This document shows positions 25,765 to 34,260 of a DNA stretch of 64,000 bases, in pieces. Position 1 is the first letter of the stretch, and each line of letters opens with the position of its first letter. This DNA is from Methylobacterium bullatum. GTDB taxonomy: Bacteria > Pseudomonadota > Alphaproteobacteria > Rhizobiales > Beijerinckiaceae. The notes under the pieces were generated by a model. It searched no databases, was not told where the DNA came from, and was given only the letters and a program-made list of their open reading frames with translations. The DNA is taken from assembly GCA_902712845.1 (NCBI GenBank), contig LR743504.1, forward strand, positions 4,128,001 through 4,192,000, written 5' to 3'. The position numbers were made by a program, and so were the translations under genes.

Positions 25765-27015
25765 TCAGCCCTTCAGGTCGGGCGTGAACTGCTTGTTCAT
25801 GCGCGGATTCTTGACGAGGTCGCAGGCGCCGCCGGTATCGGCCGGGAACGAATCCGGGAAGGCCGCCAGCTGCTCCCATTTCCGGTCCTTGGGCCGGGCG
25901 AGGTAGGTGTTGCGGATGGTGTGGTGGGTGCCCGGATCCATCGTCACCTTGCCTGTCGGCGAGTCGATGCTGATGCCGCTCTCCAGCGCCGCCACGACGG
26001 CGTCGCGCTCGATGGAGCCGGCCTTCTTCACCCCTTCCGCCCAGAACATGATGCCCTCGTAGGTGGCGGTGTCGAGCTCGCTCAGATCGGTGACGTCGGC
26101 GCCGAACTTGGCCTGCATGCCGGCGACGAAGGCCTTGCTCGCGGGGGTGTCGAGGTCGTTGTACCAGCCGTAGCAGGTGAGGATGCCGTTGGTGGTGGAG
26201 GTGTCCATGGTGGTCAGCTCGTCGCCGAGGCCGAACACGCTGGCGCCCATGGGGATCTTGCCCTTCATGCCGGCGGCGTCCCACTGCCGGTAGAAGCCCG
26301 AATGGTTGGCGCCGACGAGGGCGGAGAGGACGATCTCCGGCTGGGCCTGCTGGATGCGGCTGATGGCGGAGGAGAAGTTCGTGACGTCGAGGGGGAAGAA
26401 GTCGGTGCCGGCCACGGAGCCGCCGCCATCCTTCATGAACTTCGTCATCCAGCTCGCGGTGATGTGGCCGTAATTGTAGTCCGCGGCGACGATGTAGGCC
26501 TTCTTACCCCAGTTCTTGAGGGCGTAATCGACGATGTGGTTGACGGTCTGGGCCGGGGTCGAGCCGGTGCAGAAGACGTTGCGGTCGCAGACGCCGCCCT
26601 CGTACTGGGTGTTGTAGAAGTAGAGGGTCTTGGAGCGGCCGAAGATCGGCCGGATCGCCTCGCGCGAGGCCGAGGTGATTCCGCCCTGGATGACGTCGAC
26701 CTTGTCCTTCAGGGCGAGGGTCTGAGCGTATTGCGTATAGAGTTGCATGTTGGACTGGGTGTCGTAGGCGATCAGCTTGATCGGCCGTCCGAGCAGGCCG
26801 CCGGCCTTGTTGAGCAGTTCCACCGTGTATTCGGTGGTCTCGATCATCCGCTTGCCTTCGAGCCCGAGCGCCCCGGTCCCGTCGAGGAGGCTGCCGAGCT
26901 TGATCGGCTCCGCCGCCAACCCGTTCCGGGCGAAGAACGGCATCGCCACCGCGCCGCCCGCCCCCGCCAAACCGAGCTTGAGCGCATGGCGACGGTTCAT
27001 CGTGCCCTTGGTCAT
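25765..27015 (-). CDS. Amide/urea-type ABC transporter substrate-binding protein (UrtA/FmdD/AmiC-like)
   Basis: Periplasmic solute-binding protein of 416 residues. The N-terminus has MNRRHALKLGLAGAGG, a twin-arginine-like signal with cut near GLAAEP. The mature fold is type I periplasmic binding: KLGSLLDGTGALGLEGKRM, QGGITSASREAIRP, VAADYNYGHITASWM, FPLDVTNFSSAISRIQ and SALVGANHSGFYRQW. The latter segments match urea/short-amide binders (UrtA, FmdD, AmiC) better than leucine-binding LivJ. The ATG at 27015 is preceded by a GGAG site; ATGs at 27021 and 27000 are alternatives. First gene of the urtABCDE-like-amidase operon. Confidence 0.85.
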   Translation of the reverse strand: MTKGTMNRRHALKLGLAGAGGAVAMPFFARNGLAAEPIKLGSLLDGTGALGLEGKRMIETTEYTVELLNKAGGLLGRPIKLIAYDTQSNMQLYTQYAQTLALKDKVDVIQGGITSASREAIRPIFGRSKTLYFYNTQYEGGVCDRNVFCTGSTPAQTVNHIVDYALKNWGKKAYIVAADYNYGHITASWMTKFMKDGGGSVAGTDFFPLDVTNFSSAISRIQQAQPEIVLSALVGANHSGFYRQWDAAGMKGKIPMGASVFGLGDELTTMDTSTTNGILTCYGWYNDLDTPASKAFVAGMQAKFGADVTDLSELDTATYEGIMFWAEGVKKAGSIERDAVVAALESGISIDSPTGKVTMDPGTHHTIRNTYLARPKDRKWEQLAAFPDSFPADTGGACDLVKNPRMNKQFTPDLKG

Positions 27016-27245
27016 CAACATCACTCCGCTTCGTGCCGTCTGCACGGACGATCGCCGCCGGCCGCGCGGGAGTGACGTAACAAGATCGATGCCAACAAAA
27101 CTCACATTACGGGCAAGGTCGGGCGAGCGCCCCAGATGCCTCCTCCATAGGCAGGCCGAGGGCCGTTTCGCCTCGCCTCAAGGCACGAAAGCCACAGATC
27201 ACGCACGTGCCCCGCATCGGCGCGGAGCGCGTCCCGCGTGGCCGG

Positions 27246-28931
27246 TCAGGCGGCTCGCACGGTGGCGAGGAAGCGGGCCACCTCCATGCTGAGATGGTCG
27301 GATTGCTGCGACAGCGCCGAGGCCGAGGCCAGGACCTGGCTCGCGGCGGCGCCGGTCTCCTCGGCCGCGTTCGCGACGCTGGCGACGTTGGCGGTGACCT
27401 GTCCCGTTCCCATGGCCGCCTGGGACACGTTGCGCACGATCTCCTGGGTGGCCGCGCCCTGTTGCTCCACGGCGGCGGCGATGGAGGTGGCGACGGTGCT
27501 GATCTCGCCGATCCGCGTGGTGATGGTTCCGATCGCCGAGACCGCCTGCCCGGTGGAGGCCTGGATGCGGCCGATCTGGCCGCCGATCTCCTGGGTCGCG
27601 CGGCTCGTCTGGCTGGCGAGCTGTTTCACCTCGGCGGCGACCACGGCGAAGCCCCTGCCCGATTCGCCGGCCCGCGCCGCCTCGATGGTGGCGTTCAGCG
27701 CCAGCAGGTTGGTCTGCCCGGCGATCTCCGAGATGATCGACACCACGTCGCCGATCCGGCCCGCCGCCAGGCTGAGTTCCTCGACGAGGGAGGCGGTCCG
27801 TGCCGCCTCGTTCACCGCGAGGGCGGCGAGATTGGCCGATCCGTCGACCTGACGGCCGATTTCCTGGACCGAGGAGCCGAGCTGTTCGGCGGCCGCCGCC
27901 ACGGTGTTGACGTTGGAGGCCGCCTCTTCCGCCGCCGCCGCCACGGTCAGGGATTGCGAGGCGGTGTGCGTGGCCGTCGCCGTCATCGCGCGCGCGGTGC
28001 CCTGGAGCTGGCTCGCCGCCGCCGCCACGGTGCCGATGATGCCGCCCACGGCCCGTTCGAAATCCCCCGCCAACCTGTGCATGGCGGCCTGCCGCTGGGT
28101 TTCGGCACCGGCGCGCGCGAGCACGGTCTCGTCCTCCAGGGCGCGCATCTCGATGAGGCGCGTCTTGAACACCTGCACCGCATCCGCGATCGTGCCGATC
28201 TCGGTCCCCTCCCCCTGGCGCGGGATCGCCACGGACAGATCGCCCGAGGCCAGCGCCTGCATCGGCCGAACCACCGAGGCGATGCCCCCGGTGACGCCGC
28301 GGATGATCCAGAACGCGAGCAGGGCCGACAGGACGAGGCCGCCGAGGCCCGCGCCGAGGACGAGGGTCTCGGTGCGGTCGAAGGCCTGCCGGCTCGCGAG
28401 GTGGGACGTCTCCGCCGCCTCGTTGTTGATGGCCACGAGCCGGTCCGCCAGCGAGACGCACAGGCGCTGGAGTTCCGTGGATTTCCCCTGCAGCCGCTCG
28501 AGCCCGTCCTCGTTCATCCCGCTGCGCGAGAGATCGAGGATCGCCTTGTTCTCCTTCTGGTAATCGAGCCAGGTCGTGTTGAGCGTGTCGTAGACGGCCC
28601 TCTCGCGCGCAGAGGTGGCAAGGGAAGCGTAATCGGCGAGGATGCGCGTGACCCTGCCCTGCCGCTCGACGATCTCGGCGTCGTAGCGCTTCTTCGAATC
28701 GGGGTCGATCGCGGCGAGATGGCGGTAGATGCTGATCGCATAGCGCCCGATCCAGCCGGAGATCTCACCGGCCTTGGCGACGCTCGGCAGAGCGTCCGAC
28801 TGCACGCTCACCAGATGTCCGTTGATCGTCCGGGTGGCGGTCAAGGCCACGGCCCCCATGCTCACGAGGAGCAGCGTCGTGATCGAGAAGGCGCCGATGA
28901 GGCGCGCACGCAGGGAAAGGCGGCTCAGCAT
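27246..28931 (-). CDS. Methyl-accepting chemotaxis protein
   Basis: Chemoreceptor of 561 residues. First membrane helix about 9-31 (LRARLIGAFSITTLLLVSMG), a helical periplasmic domain of about 150 residues of the four-helix-bundle (MCP_HBM or 4HB) type, second membrane helix near 190-210 (LVLGAGLGGLVLSALLAFWI), a HAMP domain (VRPMQALASGDLSVAIP) and a long signalling domain with the conserved hairpin EIAGQTNLLALNATIEAARAG. No C-terminal CheR-tether pentapeptide is seen. Lies 230 bases upstream of the amide-transporter operon in the same orientation but with its own start; a link to amide sensing is possible but unproven. Confidence 0.92.
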   Translation of the reverse strand: MLSRLSLRARLIGAFSITTLLLVSMGAVALTATRTINGHLVSVQSDALPSVAKAGEISGWIGRYAISIYRHLAAIDPDSKKRYDAEIVERQGRVTRILADYASLATSARERAVYDTLNTTWLDYQKENKAILDLSRSGMNEDGLERLQGKSTELQRLCVSLADRLVAINNEAAETSHLASRQAFDRTETLVLGAGLGGLVLSALLAFWIIRGVTGGIASVVRPMQALASGDLSVAIPRQGEGTEIGTIADAVQVFKTRLIEMRALEDETVLARAGAETQRQAAMHRLAGDFERAVGGIIGTVAAAASQLQGTARAMTATATHTASQSLTVAAAAEEAASNVNTVAAAAEQLGSSVQEIGRQVDGSANLAALAVNEAARTASLVEELSLAAGRIGDVVSIISEIAGQTNLLALNATIEAARAGESGRGFAVVAAEVKQLASQTSRATQEIGGQIGRIQASTGQAVSAIGTITTRIGEISTVATSIAAAVEQQGAATQEIVRNVSQAAMGTGQVTANVASVANAAEETGAAASQVLASASALSQQSDHLSMEVARFLATVRAA

Positions 28932-29191
28932 GAAAAGCGTTCCGGTGACGGGAGGCCATCTCTTGACCGTATTCAGCCGGAAGGTGCGTAAAACATCTAA
29001 ATAATTTTTAAATCGGAGCGGTGGCCCGGTGCGAACGTTATCGCCAAAAACCAGGGCAAATGATCGCTCGATGTGCAGTTTGACTACCATCGTGCGAGCA
29101 TTGCTCGACGTTAGTCATGCGCTTATGCATTTCCGACATGAACGATATGTGCGGGTGATGCGGTTTTGGGGAAGATCGTCTTGCCGCTCGC
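28932..29191. other. Intergenic region upstream of the chemoreceptor gene
   Basis: AT-richer than its surroundings, presumably containing the chemoreceptor promoter. Holds a short perfect palindrome CGAGCA-T-TGCTCG at 29095-29107. Nothing else recognised. Confidence 0.4.
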
Positions 29192-29404
29192 TCACGCTTG
29201 CTGAGGTGGGAGGGAATCGTCGGCCTCCGTCGCCTCGGCCCTCGCCGCACGGTCCCGCTCGGCCCGCAACTCCTTCTCGGCCATGAGCCAGAACTCGATC
29301 TCGAATCCCATCGGCTGGTGATTGCGCTCCCAGAGTTCATAGGCGCGCCGGCGGATCTGATCGAATGTCGGTCCGGTGGTGCGTGCCGTCGGATCTCGCA
29401 TCAT
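29192..29404 (-). CDS. DUF2934-like small protein
   Basis: Protein of 70 residues. Core IRRRAYELWERNHQPMGFEI then EFWLMAEKEL follows the DUF2934 pattern (I..RAY.LWE..G.P.G...EFW..AE.EL), usually a small soluble alphaproteobacterial protein of unknown function. The first of two adjacent ATGs was chosen; an in-frame ATG at 29455 would extend it by 17 residues. The C-terminus is charged (RAERDRAARAEATEADD). Confidence 0.65.
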   Translation of the reverse strand: MMRDPTARTTGPTFDQIRRRAYELWERNHQPMGFEIEFWLMAEKELRAERDRAARAEATEADDSLPPQQA

Positions 29405-29529
29405 CTGTGCCGTGCCTCGTGCTGATCCTGCCTCATCCGAACCCTGTTTCAGCATATCCCGCCGGCCTCGTTTCGCGTCTGTCGCGTGTGATGGGGATGG
29501 GGCCATGGCATGGCCCCGGCGGCGGGACA

Positions 29530-29589
29530 TTCACACATGGCAAGTTCACACATGGCAAGTTCACGCATGGCAAGTTCGCACGTGGCAAG
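29530..29589. repeat. Tandem repeat, four 15-base units
   Basis: Four head-to-tail units: two identical copies of TTCACACATGGCAAG, then TTCACGCATGGCAAG and TTCGCACGTGGCAAG, followed by a partial ATCGGCAAG. The period of 15 keeps all frames open; in one minus-strand frame it reads as N-L-P-C-V pentapeptides, but no convincing gene encloses it. Confidence 0.85.
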
Positions 29590-30079
29590 ATCGGCAAGAG
29601 CGGGCCGATGCCGGGCCGTTCCGTACAACCGCTCTCGCAGTGACAACGATCCACCTCGAACCAGGGCGCCTCGCCGCCGTTGTCGCGGGTGCAAAAGGCG
29701 GGCGCCCGCCCCGCTTTCTCCGCCCGAGCGGTTCGCGCGAACAGAACGGGCTTTCGGACGCGCCCCCTGGGGTGTTCCGGCCGCAGGCGAGATGCGGCGG
29801 ATGGCTCGGCCGATGAAGCAGTGGGGTCCGTCACGGACGGAAACATCCGATAACCGGAGTGTGACCTCCCTCGCCCTGGCGGGATTGGCTGGCGCCTCAT
29901 CGAGCTCGAGGTCAGACGGACGGGGCGCTTCGGCGACAGCGGGTGTGCTCGGAAGCACGTGATGGTGCGTGCGAGGTGGATCGACGCGTCCCATGTGGGA
30001 CGGTCGGTGATATGGCCTCGTCCGTGGTGGGAGCGGGATCGGCTCCGTGCCGATTGTCCCCCGTCGCCGATACGAGAGC
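29590..30079. other. Gene-poor stretch before the metallophosphoesterase gene
   Basis: Open frames on both strands here have composition typical of shadow reading and no recognisable domain or start signal. Apart from the tandem repeat just before it, nothing supported is seen; the segment before 30080 should hold the phosphoesterase promoter. Confidence 0.4.
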
Positions 30080-31204
30080 ATGTTCCACCTGATCTTCGGC
30101 CTGCCCTGCCTGTACGTCATCACGAGAGTCCTCTGGCCCCTGCCCTGGCCGTTCGCCGTGAAGGCCGGTGTCGCTCTCCTCCTGCTCATCGCGTCGCAGT
30201 ACCATCTGTGGAGCCGCCTCTCGTCCGGCTCGGTCTTCGCGCCCGAGTTTCCCCGGTCGCTGATCGTGCTGTTCAACTGGGCCTTCGGGGCGATCGCCCT
30301 CCTTGCGGCGATGCAGCTGGCCCTCGACGTCGTGGCGCTGGCCTCCAGGCTCCTGCCCGGTGGCGGCTGGGCGATCCCGGCCGGATGGCGCTACGTCGAG
30401 GCGGCGCTGGCCATGCTTCTCTCGGCGGTGGCGGTGCAGCAGGCGGTGCGGGTGCCACCGCTCAAGGACGTCACCGTCGAGATCGAGAACCTTCCGGCCG
30501 GCTTCGACGGCTTCACCCTGCTCCAGCTGACGGACCTGCATCTCAGCCGCCTGTTCCCGGCGGCCTGGGCGCAGGAGGTGGTGACGCGGTCCAACGCGCT
30601 CGGCGTCGATCTCGTGGTGGTCACTGGCGACTTGATCGACGGGGCCCTCGCCTCGCGCCGCGCCGACGTCGAACCGCTGCGTGGACTCCGAGCCCCGGAC
30701 GGCGTCTGGGTGATCCCCGGCAACCACGAGTATTTCTTCGACTATGCCGGGTGGATGCGCCGTTATGCCGAGCTGGGCATGGGCGTGCTGGAGAACCGTC
30801 ATACGGTCCTGAGGCGCGGTGCCGATGCCCTGGTCCTCGCGGGCGTGACCGACCTGTCGGCCTCGCATTCGGGCCGGCCGGTGCACGACCTCGACGCCGC
30901 TTTGGCCGGTGCGCCGCCCGATGCCCCCATCGTCCTCCTCGACCATCAGCCGAAGGATGCGGCGCGGGCGGCCGCCAAGGGGGTGGCCCTGCAACTCTCC
31001 GGGCACACGCATGGCGGGATGATCCGGGGCCTCGACCGGCTGGTCGCGCGCGCGAATGCCGGCTTCGTCTCCGGCGCCTACGCGGTCGGCGGCATGACGC
31101 TCTACGTCAACAACGGCACCGGGCTATGGCCCGGCTTCGCCTTGAGGCTCGGGCCACCGTCCGAGCTGACGCGCATCACGCTCCGGGGCAAGCCCCGATC
31201 CTAG
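30080..31204 (+). CDS. Membrane-anchored metallophosphoesterase (YaeI-like)
   Basis: Protein of 374 residues. About 130 N-terminal residues form four hydrophobic segments; the remainder is a calcineurin-like phosphoesterase with all five motifs: TLLQLTDLHLS, VVVTGDLIDG, VIPGNHEYFF, VLLDHQP and LSGHTHGGMI. YaeI-type relatives hydrolyse phosphodiesters at the inner membrane, probably lipid-linked. The ATG at 30080 follows CGAGAG; a GTG 33 bases upstream is an alternative. The stop overlaps the stop of the convergent oxidoreductase gene in the palindrome CTAG. Confidence 0.88.
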   Translation: MFHLIFGLPCLYVITRVLWPLPWPFAVKAGVALLLLIASQYHLWSRLSSGSVFAPEFPRSLIVLFNWAFGAIALLAAMQLALDVVALASRLLPGGGWAIPAGWRYVEAALAMLLSAVAVQQAVRVPPLKDVTVEIENLPAGFDGFTLLQLTDLHLSRLFPAAWAQEVVTRSNALGVDLVVVTGDLIDGALASRRADVEPLRGLRAPDGVWVIPGNHEYFFDYAGWMRRYAELGMGVLENRHTVLRRGADALVLAGVTDLSASHSGRPVHDLDAALAGAPPDAPIVLLDHQPKDAARAAAKGVALQLSGHTHGGMIRGLDRLVARANAGFVSGAYAVGGMTLYVNNGTGLWPGFALRLGPPSELTRITLRGKPRS

Positions 31205-31836
31205 CCGATGAGGACGACGGCCTTGCGCTCATAGGATCGCTTGTCGATCTCGCCGGCGATGAAATGCGCCACGTCGGCCCGGGAGATCAGGCCGTTCCGC
31301 CAGGATGAGGGCTCCGTCAGGACCCTGTAGCGTCCCGTGGCCGAGCCGGGCGTGAGCACGCCGGGCCGGACGAAGGTCCAGTCCAGGCCGCTTCGGCGGA
31401 TCCGCATCTCCTGGGCGTCCTTGTCGTCGTAGGCCCGCCCGAACACGAGGCGGAAGGGGATGCGCTGCAGCAGGCCGATGGCGTCACGGCTGTCGCCGGT
31501 GCCGAAGCCCGTCACGGAGAGGATGCGCCGCACGCCGGCTGTCTCCATGGCCGGTACCAGCACGTTGGTGGCGGAAGAGAACAGGGTCACCGGCCCGAGC
31601 AGGTTCTTCGCCGGCACGCCCAGCGCCTGCACCACGACGTCGATGCCCTCCAGGGCGGACGCGATATCGGCGGCGTTCAAGGCGTCGCCGGGGAAGCGTT
31701 CCAGCCCCTGGCCCGACAGCGAAATGGTCGCGGCGGACCGGGCGAAGGCCCGCACGCAATGGCCGGCCGCCAGGGCCGCCTTCACGGTTTCCAGGCCGAT
31801 ACCCTGGCTGGCGCCGATGACGAGGACGTGGGCCAT
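31201..31836 (-). CDS. NAD(P)-binding NmrA/SDR-like oxidoreductase
   Basis: Atypical short-chain dehydrogenase-like protein of 211 residues. Rossmann start VLVIGASQGIGLETVKAAL, then VRAFARS, GDALNAADIASALEGIDVVVQALG, and SVTGFGTGDS in place of the classical active-site Ser; the usual YxxxK is not evident. Such proteins bind NAD(P) and act as reductases, epimerases or redox sensors. Ends LVIG-like at a stop shared with the convergent phosphoesterase gene. Upstream lies an HWE kinase 45 bases away on the same strand, possibly one transcript. Confidence 0.8.
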   Translation of the reverse strand: MAHVLVIGASQGIGLETVKAALAAGHCVRAFARSAATISLSGQGLERFPGDALNAADIASALEGIDVVVQALGVPAKNLLGPVTLFSSATNVLVPAMETAGVRRILSVTGFGTGDSRDAIGLLQRIPFRLVFGRAYDDKDAQEMRIRRSGLDWTFVRPGVLTPGSATGRYRVLTEPSSWRNGLISRADVAHFIAGEIDKRSYERKAVVLIG

Positions 31837-31881
31837 GTCCGGTTTCCTGGTCGGTGAGGTGAAGGGGGGCGGAATGGTCGC

Positions 31882-32859
31882 TCAGGCGACCGGGACGTGC
31901 ATCGCGAAGCCGAGACCGGCCTCGTCGATCCGGCGGGTGAAGCTTCCGCCCAGGCTGCGCTCGATGGTCTGTTTCAACAGCCGGGATCCGAACCCGCCGC
32001 CATCGGACACGACCGCCCCCGAGGATGCCGAGGTCTCCTCCCAATCGAGCGTCAACGTGCCGTCCGAAACACGCCCCGTCACCGTCAGCGTGCCACCTCC
32101 CGACAGGGCACCGTACTTGGCCGAGTTGGTGGCGAGCTCGTGCAGGATCATGGCGTAGTCGTTGACCTTGTCGGGAGGCGCCACGGCGGCCTCCTCGACG
32201 TCGATCGCGATGTTGCCGCCGTCGAGATAGGGCGACAGGATTCGCTCGGCCAGCGTCCGCAGCCTGACTTTGCCATGGTCGCCGGCCTGTGCCCGCGTGG
32301 CGAGGGTGGTCGCCTCGTGCAGCACGCCGAAGCGTTGCGACAGGTCCTCGGCGAAATGCGGGGTCGACGTGGCGCCCCGGGCGACGATGGCGGTCAGCGC
32401 CCGGGCGACGGAGAACATGTTCGAGACGCGGTGGGCGAGCTCCGCCGTCAGGAGGTGCTCGGCCTCTTCGGCGCGTTTCTGCCGGGTGACGTCGAGAAAG
32501 ATGGCCTGGACCCATTCGCCGACCTTGCCGGCCTCCCCACCCACGCCGCGTGCAGAGACCCAGCGTGCGTGAGGGTCGTCACCGATGCGGAAGTCGAAGC
32601 TGTAGGGGTGGGAATCCGCCTCGCTCGCCGCCCAGTCGCGCATCATCGCGCTGCGGTCCTCCGCGTTCACGCGCTCGAACAGGTCGTCGATGGGGACGAC
32701 GGACTCGGAGGTACCCCAGAACTCGCGGCAGAGCCCGTCGAGCTGGGCCAGCCTACGCGTCGGTGACCAGGCCCATAGGGCGACACCGCCACGATGGATG
32801 GTGTCGGTAAAGCTCGCCAGCGTCCACTCGTAGCCAGTCGACGTCACATCCTCGGCCAT
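31882..32859 (-). CDS. HWE-family sensor histidine kinase with PAS domain
   Basis: Kinase of 325 residues. A PAS-type input (about 10-130; DDLFERVNAEDRSAMMRDW, PAS-associated WVQAIFLDVTRQKRAEEAE) leads into the HWE core: phospho-acceptor His in LTAELAHRVSNMFSVARAL (about residue 144), HELATNSAKYGALS (N-box) and LTLDWEE, the W-x-E that gives the family its name. No membrane segment, so cytoplasmic. Such kinases often serve general stress or light signalling. No response regulator adjacent. An NmrA-like gene follows. Confidence 0.88.
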   Translation of the reverse strand: MAEDVTSTGYEWTLASFTDTIHRGGVALWAWSPTRRLAQLDGLCREFWGTSESVVPIDDLFERVNAEDRSAMMRDWAASEADSHPYSFDFRIGDDPHARWVSARGVGGEAGKVGEWVQAIFLDVTRQKRAEEAEHLLTAELAHRVSNMFSVARALTAIVARGATSTPHFAEDLSQRFGVLHEATTLATRAQAGDHGKVRLRTLAERILSPYLDGGNIAIDVEEAAVAPPDKVNDYAMILHELATNSAKYGALSGGGTLTVTGRVSDGTLTLDWEETSASSGAVVSDGGGFGSRLLKQTIERSLGGSFTRRIDEAGLGFAMHVPVA

Positions 32860-33288
32860 GCAATTCCTGATCGATCCCCGAATATGGGCGATGCCGATCG
32901 CATCGCCGGGGGGACAAGCCGCACGGCCGAAATTTGCTCCCTCACGCCATCGTCATCATCCGACCGCAGCGATCGCGTCGCCTTACGAAACCGAAAGCGG
33001 TCGGACCGCCCCCATCCTCCCTGGCGTTCGAGGCTTCAGGTCGGGCCGATTCCCAGTTCGACGAGGAGGGGCAGGTGGTCCGTGGCCCGGCCCGACGACG
33101 ACATGGTCGATCCGCAACAGCGGCCAGCCTCTCGGAAAGGTGGCGGAGCGGACCTTTGCCCGGCGATCCGCCTCGCAGGCGGCGACGACGGATGCCGTGG
33201 GACAGGACACGGACGCCGATCGAACGGGAGGGCACGGACTGTGACCGGCGCGCGCGCCCCCCCGCGAAAGAGGATGCCGCTGCGGCGC
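32860..33288. other. Intergenic region upstream of the HWE kinase gene
   Basis: 429 bases with no supported gene. The part next to 32859 should contain the kinase promoter. No repeat, terminator or recognised operator found. Confidence 0.4.
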
Positions 33289-33576
33289 TCAATCGTCGTC
33301 GTCGTCGACGGGGGATCCGGAGGGGATCGGGCTGCCGTTCTCGACCCCGTTCTCGAACATGCCGGGCGGACCGTCGAAGCCGACGACGCCGTCCGGATTG
33401 TCCGGCGACACGTTGGGGCCCACCGGCGGTGGCATGGTCCGGTCGAGGCGGCGTTCGATGCGTTCCTCGCGGCGCAGATCCTGGGTGATCGGCACGTCGC
33501 GGGGGCTCTGGGCCAGGGCCTCGGCGGCCGGGGACGCCGCGAAGAGCCCCAGCAGGATAGCGGATCCGAACTTCAT
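33289..33576 (-). CDS. Small exported protein, hypothetical
   Basis: Protein of 95 residues. Signal peptide MKFGSAILLGLFAASPAAEALA with a probable cut before QSPRD, followed by a basic segment (DLRREERIERRLDR), a Pro/Gly/Asn-rich stretch and a C-terminal run of five Asp. The start is well supported by a TGGAGG site eight bases upstream. The acidic tail might bind cations, but no family is recognised. Confidence 0.6.
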   Translation of the reverse strand: MKFGSAILLGLFAASPAAEALAQSPRDVPITQDLRREERIERRLDRTMPPPVGPNVSPDNPDGVVGFDGPPGMFENGVENGSPIPSGSPVDDDDD

Positions 33577-34008
33577 CTCATGCCTCCAGGCGCCGTATCG
33601 GCTCCGTCGACAGAGGTTATCGAGCCGCGGGCAATAAACGCCAGTCAATTCCTATGCTGAAGAACGATTAACACAGGATCTCGAGGAGTGTAGCTTGCGC
33701 CGATGCGGGCGAGCGCTACTCGAATCCTGCGCGCACCCTTCATCATCGTCCGCGTATCGGGCGGGACAGCACGGGCGAGGCCGCGCTCGCCTCCGGTCGA
33801 CCGGCGGATGGGGGGCCGCCGCTGCACCGGCCCGCCCATTGCTAAGCTCCGTCCATCGGCGTCGGGTCTGGTCGCTGGACCACTCTTCCCGTCGATGGCC
33901 GACAGCGCGCCGCGTCCCGATCGTTAGCCGCGTTTCGAGACAATGTTCGCGACATCAGGACGAAACAGAGATCTGGAACGTTGTCATCATCGATAGCGGG
34001 AGACCTGA
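33577..34008. other. Divergent intergenic region
   Basis: 432 bases between two small genes pointing apart. The portion around 33600-33690 is AT-richer and probably carries the promoter of the exported protein. No repeat or gene recognised. Confidence 0.4.
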
Positions 34009-34242
34009 ATGGACGCGAGCCTCATTGCCATGAACGACGAAGCCAACCGGATCGGCTCCGAGCGGCTTCTGACGCAGCTGCGTGAGGAGGGGCTCGTCTA
34101 TCGTCTCTGGGTGACGGGCACGGCGAAGGGAAGCCGCCTGCACATGCAGGTGAACGGGCTCGACGACGAACTCGAAGGCCGCCTCGTCCGCGTCCTCAGG
34201 GGCCGGGGCATGCATCTCGACATCCAGCCGCTGACCCCTTGA
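34009..34242 (+). CDS. Small hypothetical protein, 77 residues
   Basis: Soluble protein with an N-terminal helix (MNDEANRIGSERLLTQLREEG), a strand YRLWVTGTAKGSRLHMQV and a second helix DDELEGRLVRVLRGRG, ending in a strand HLDIQPL; an alpha/beta two-layer fold seems likely. The ATG is preceded by CGGGAG. Codon use fits the neighbours. No function proposed. Confidence 0.6.
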   Translation: MDASLIAMNDEANRIGSERLLTQLREEGLVYRLWVTGTAKGSRLHMQVNGLDDELEGRLVRVLRGRGMHLDIQPLTP

Positions 34243-34260
34243 GCCGGCTCGGCCTGCCGC

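Noticed and set aside
25765..27015. Assignment as leucine/isoleucine-binding LivJ
   Set aside because: The DYNYGHIT, TNFSSAISRI and NHSGFYRQW segments and the UrtD/UrtE-type ATPases favour the amide/urea group.
29530..29589. CRISPR array
   Set aside because: Units are directly adjacent with no spacers and no cas genes are present.
29433..29900. Minus-strand open frame containing NLPCV repeats, resembling a pentapeptide-repeat protein
   Set aside because: The rest of the frame lacks domain signal, has no ribosome site and its codon use is unlike neighbours; the repeat is better treated as a DNA tandem array.
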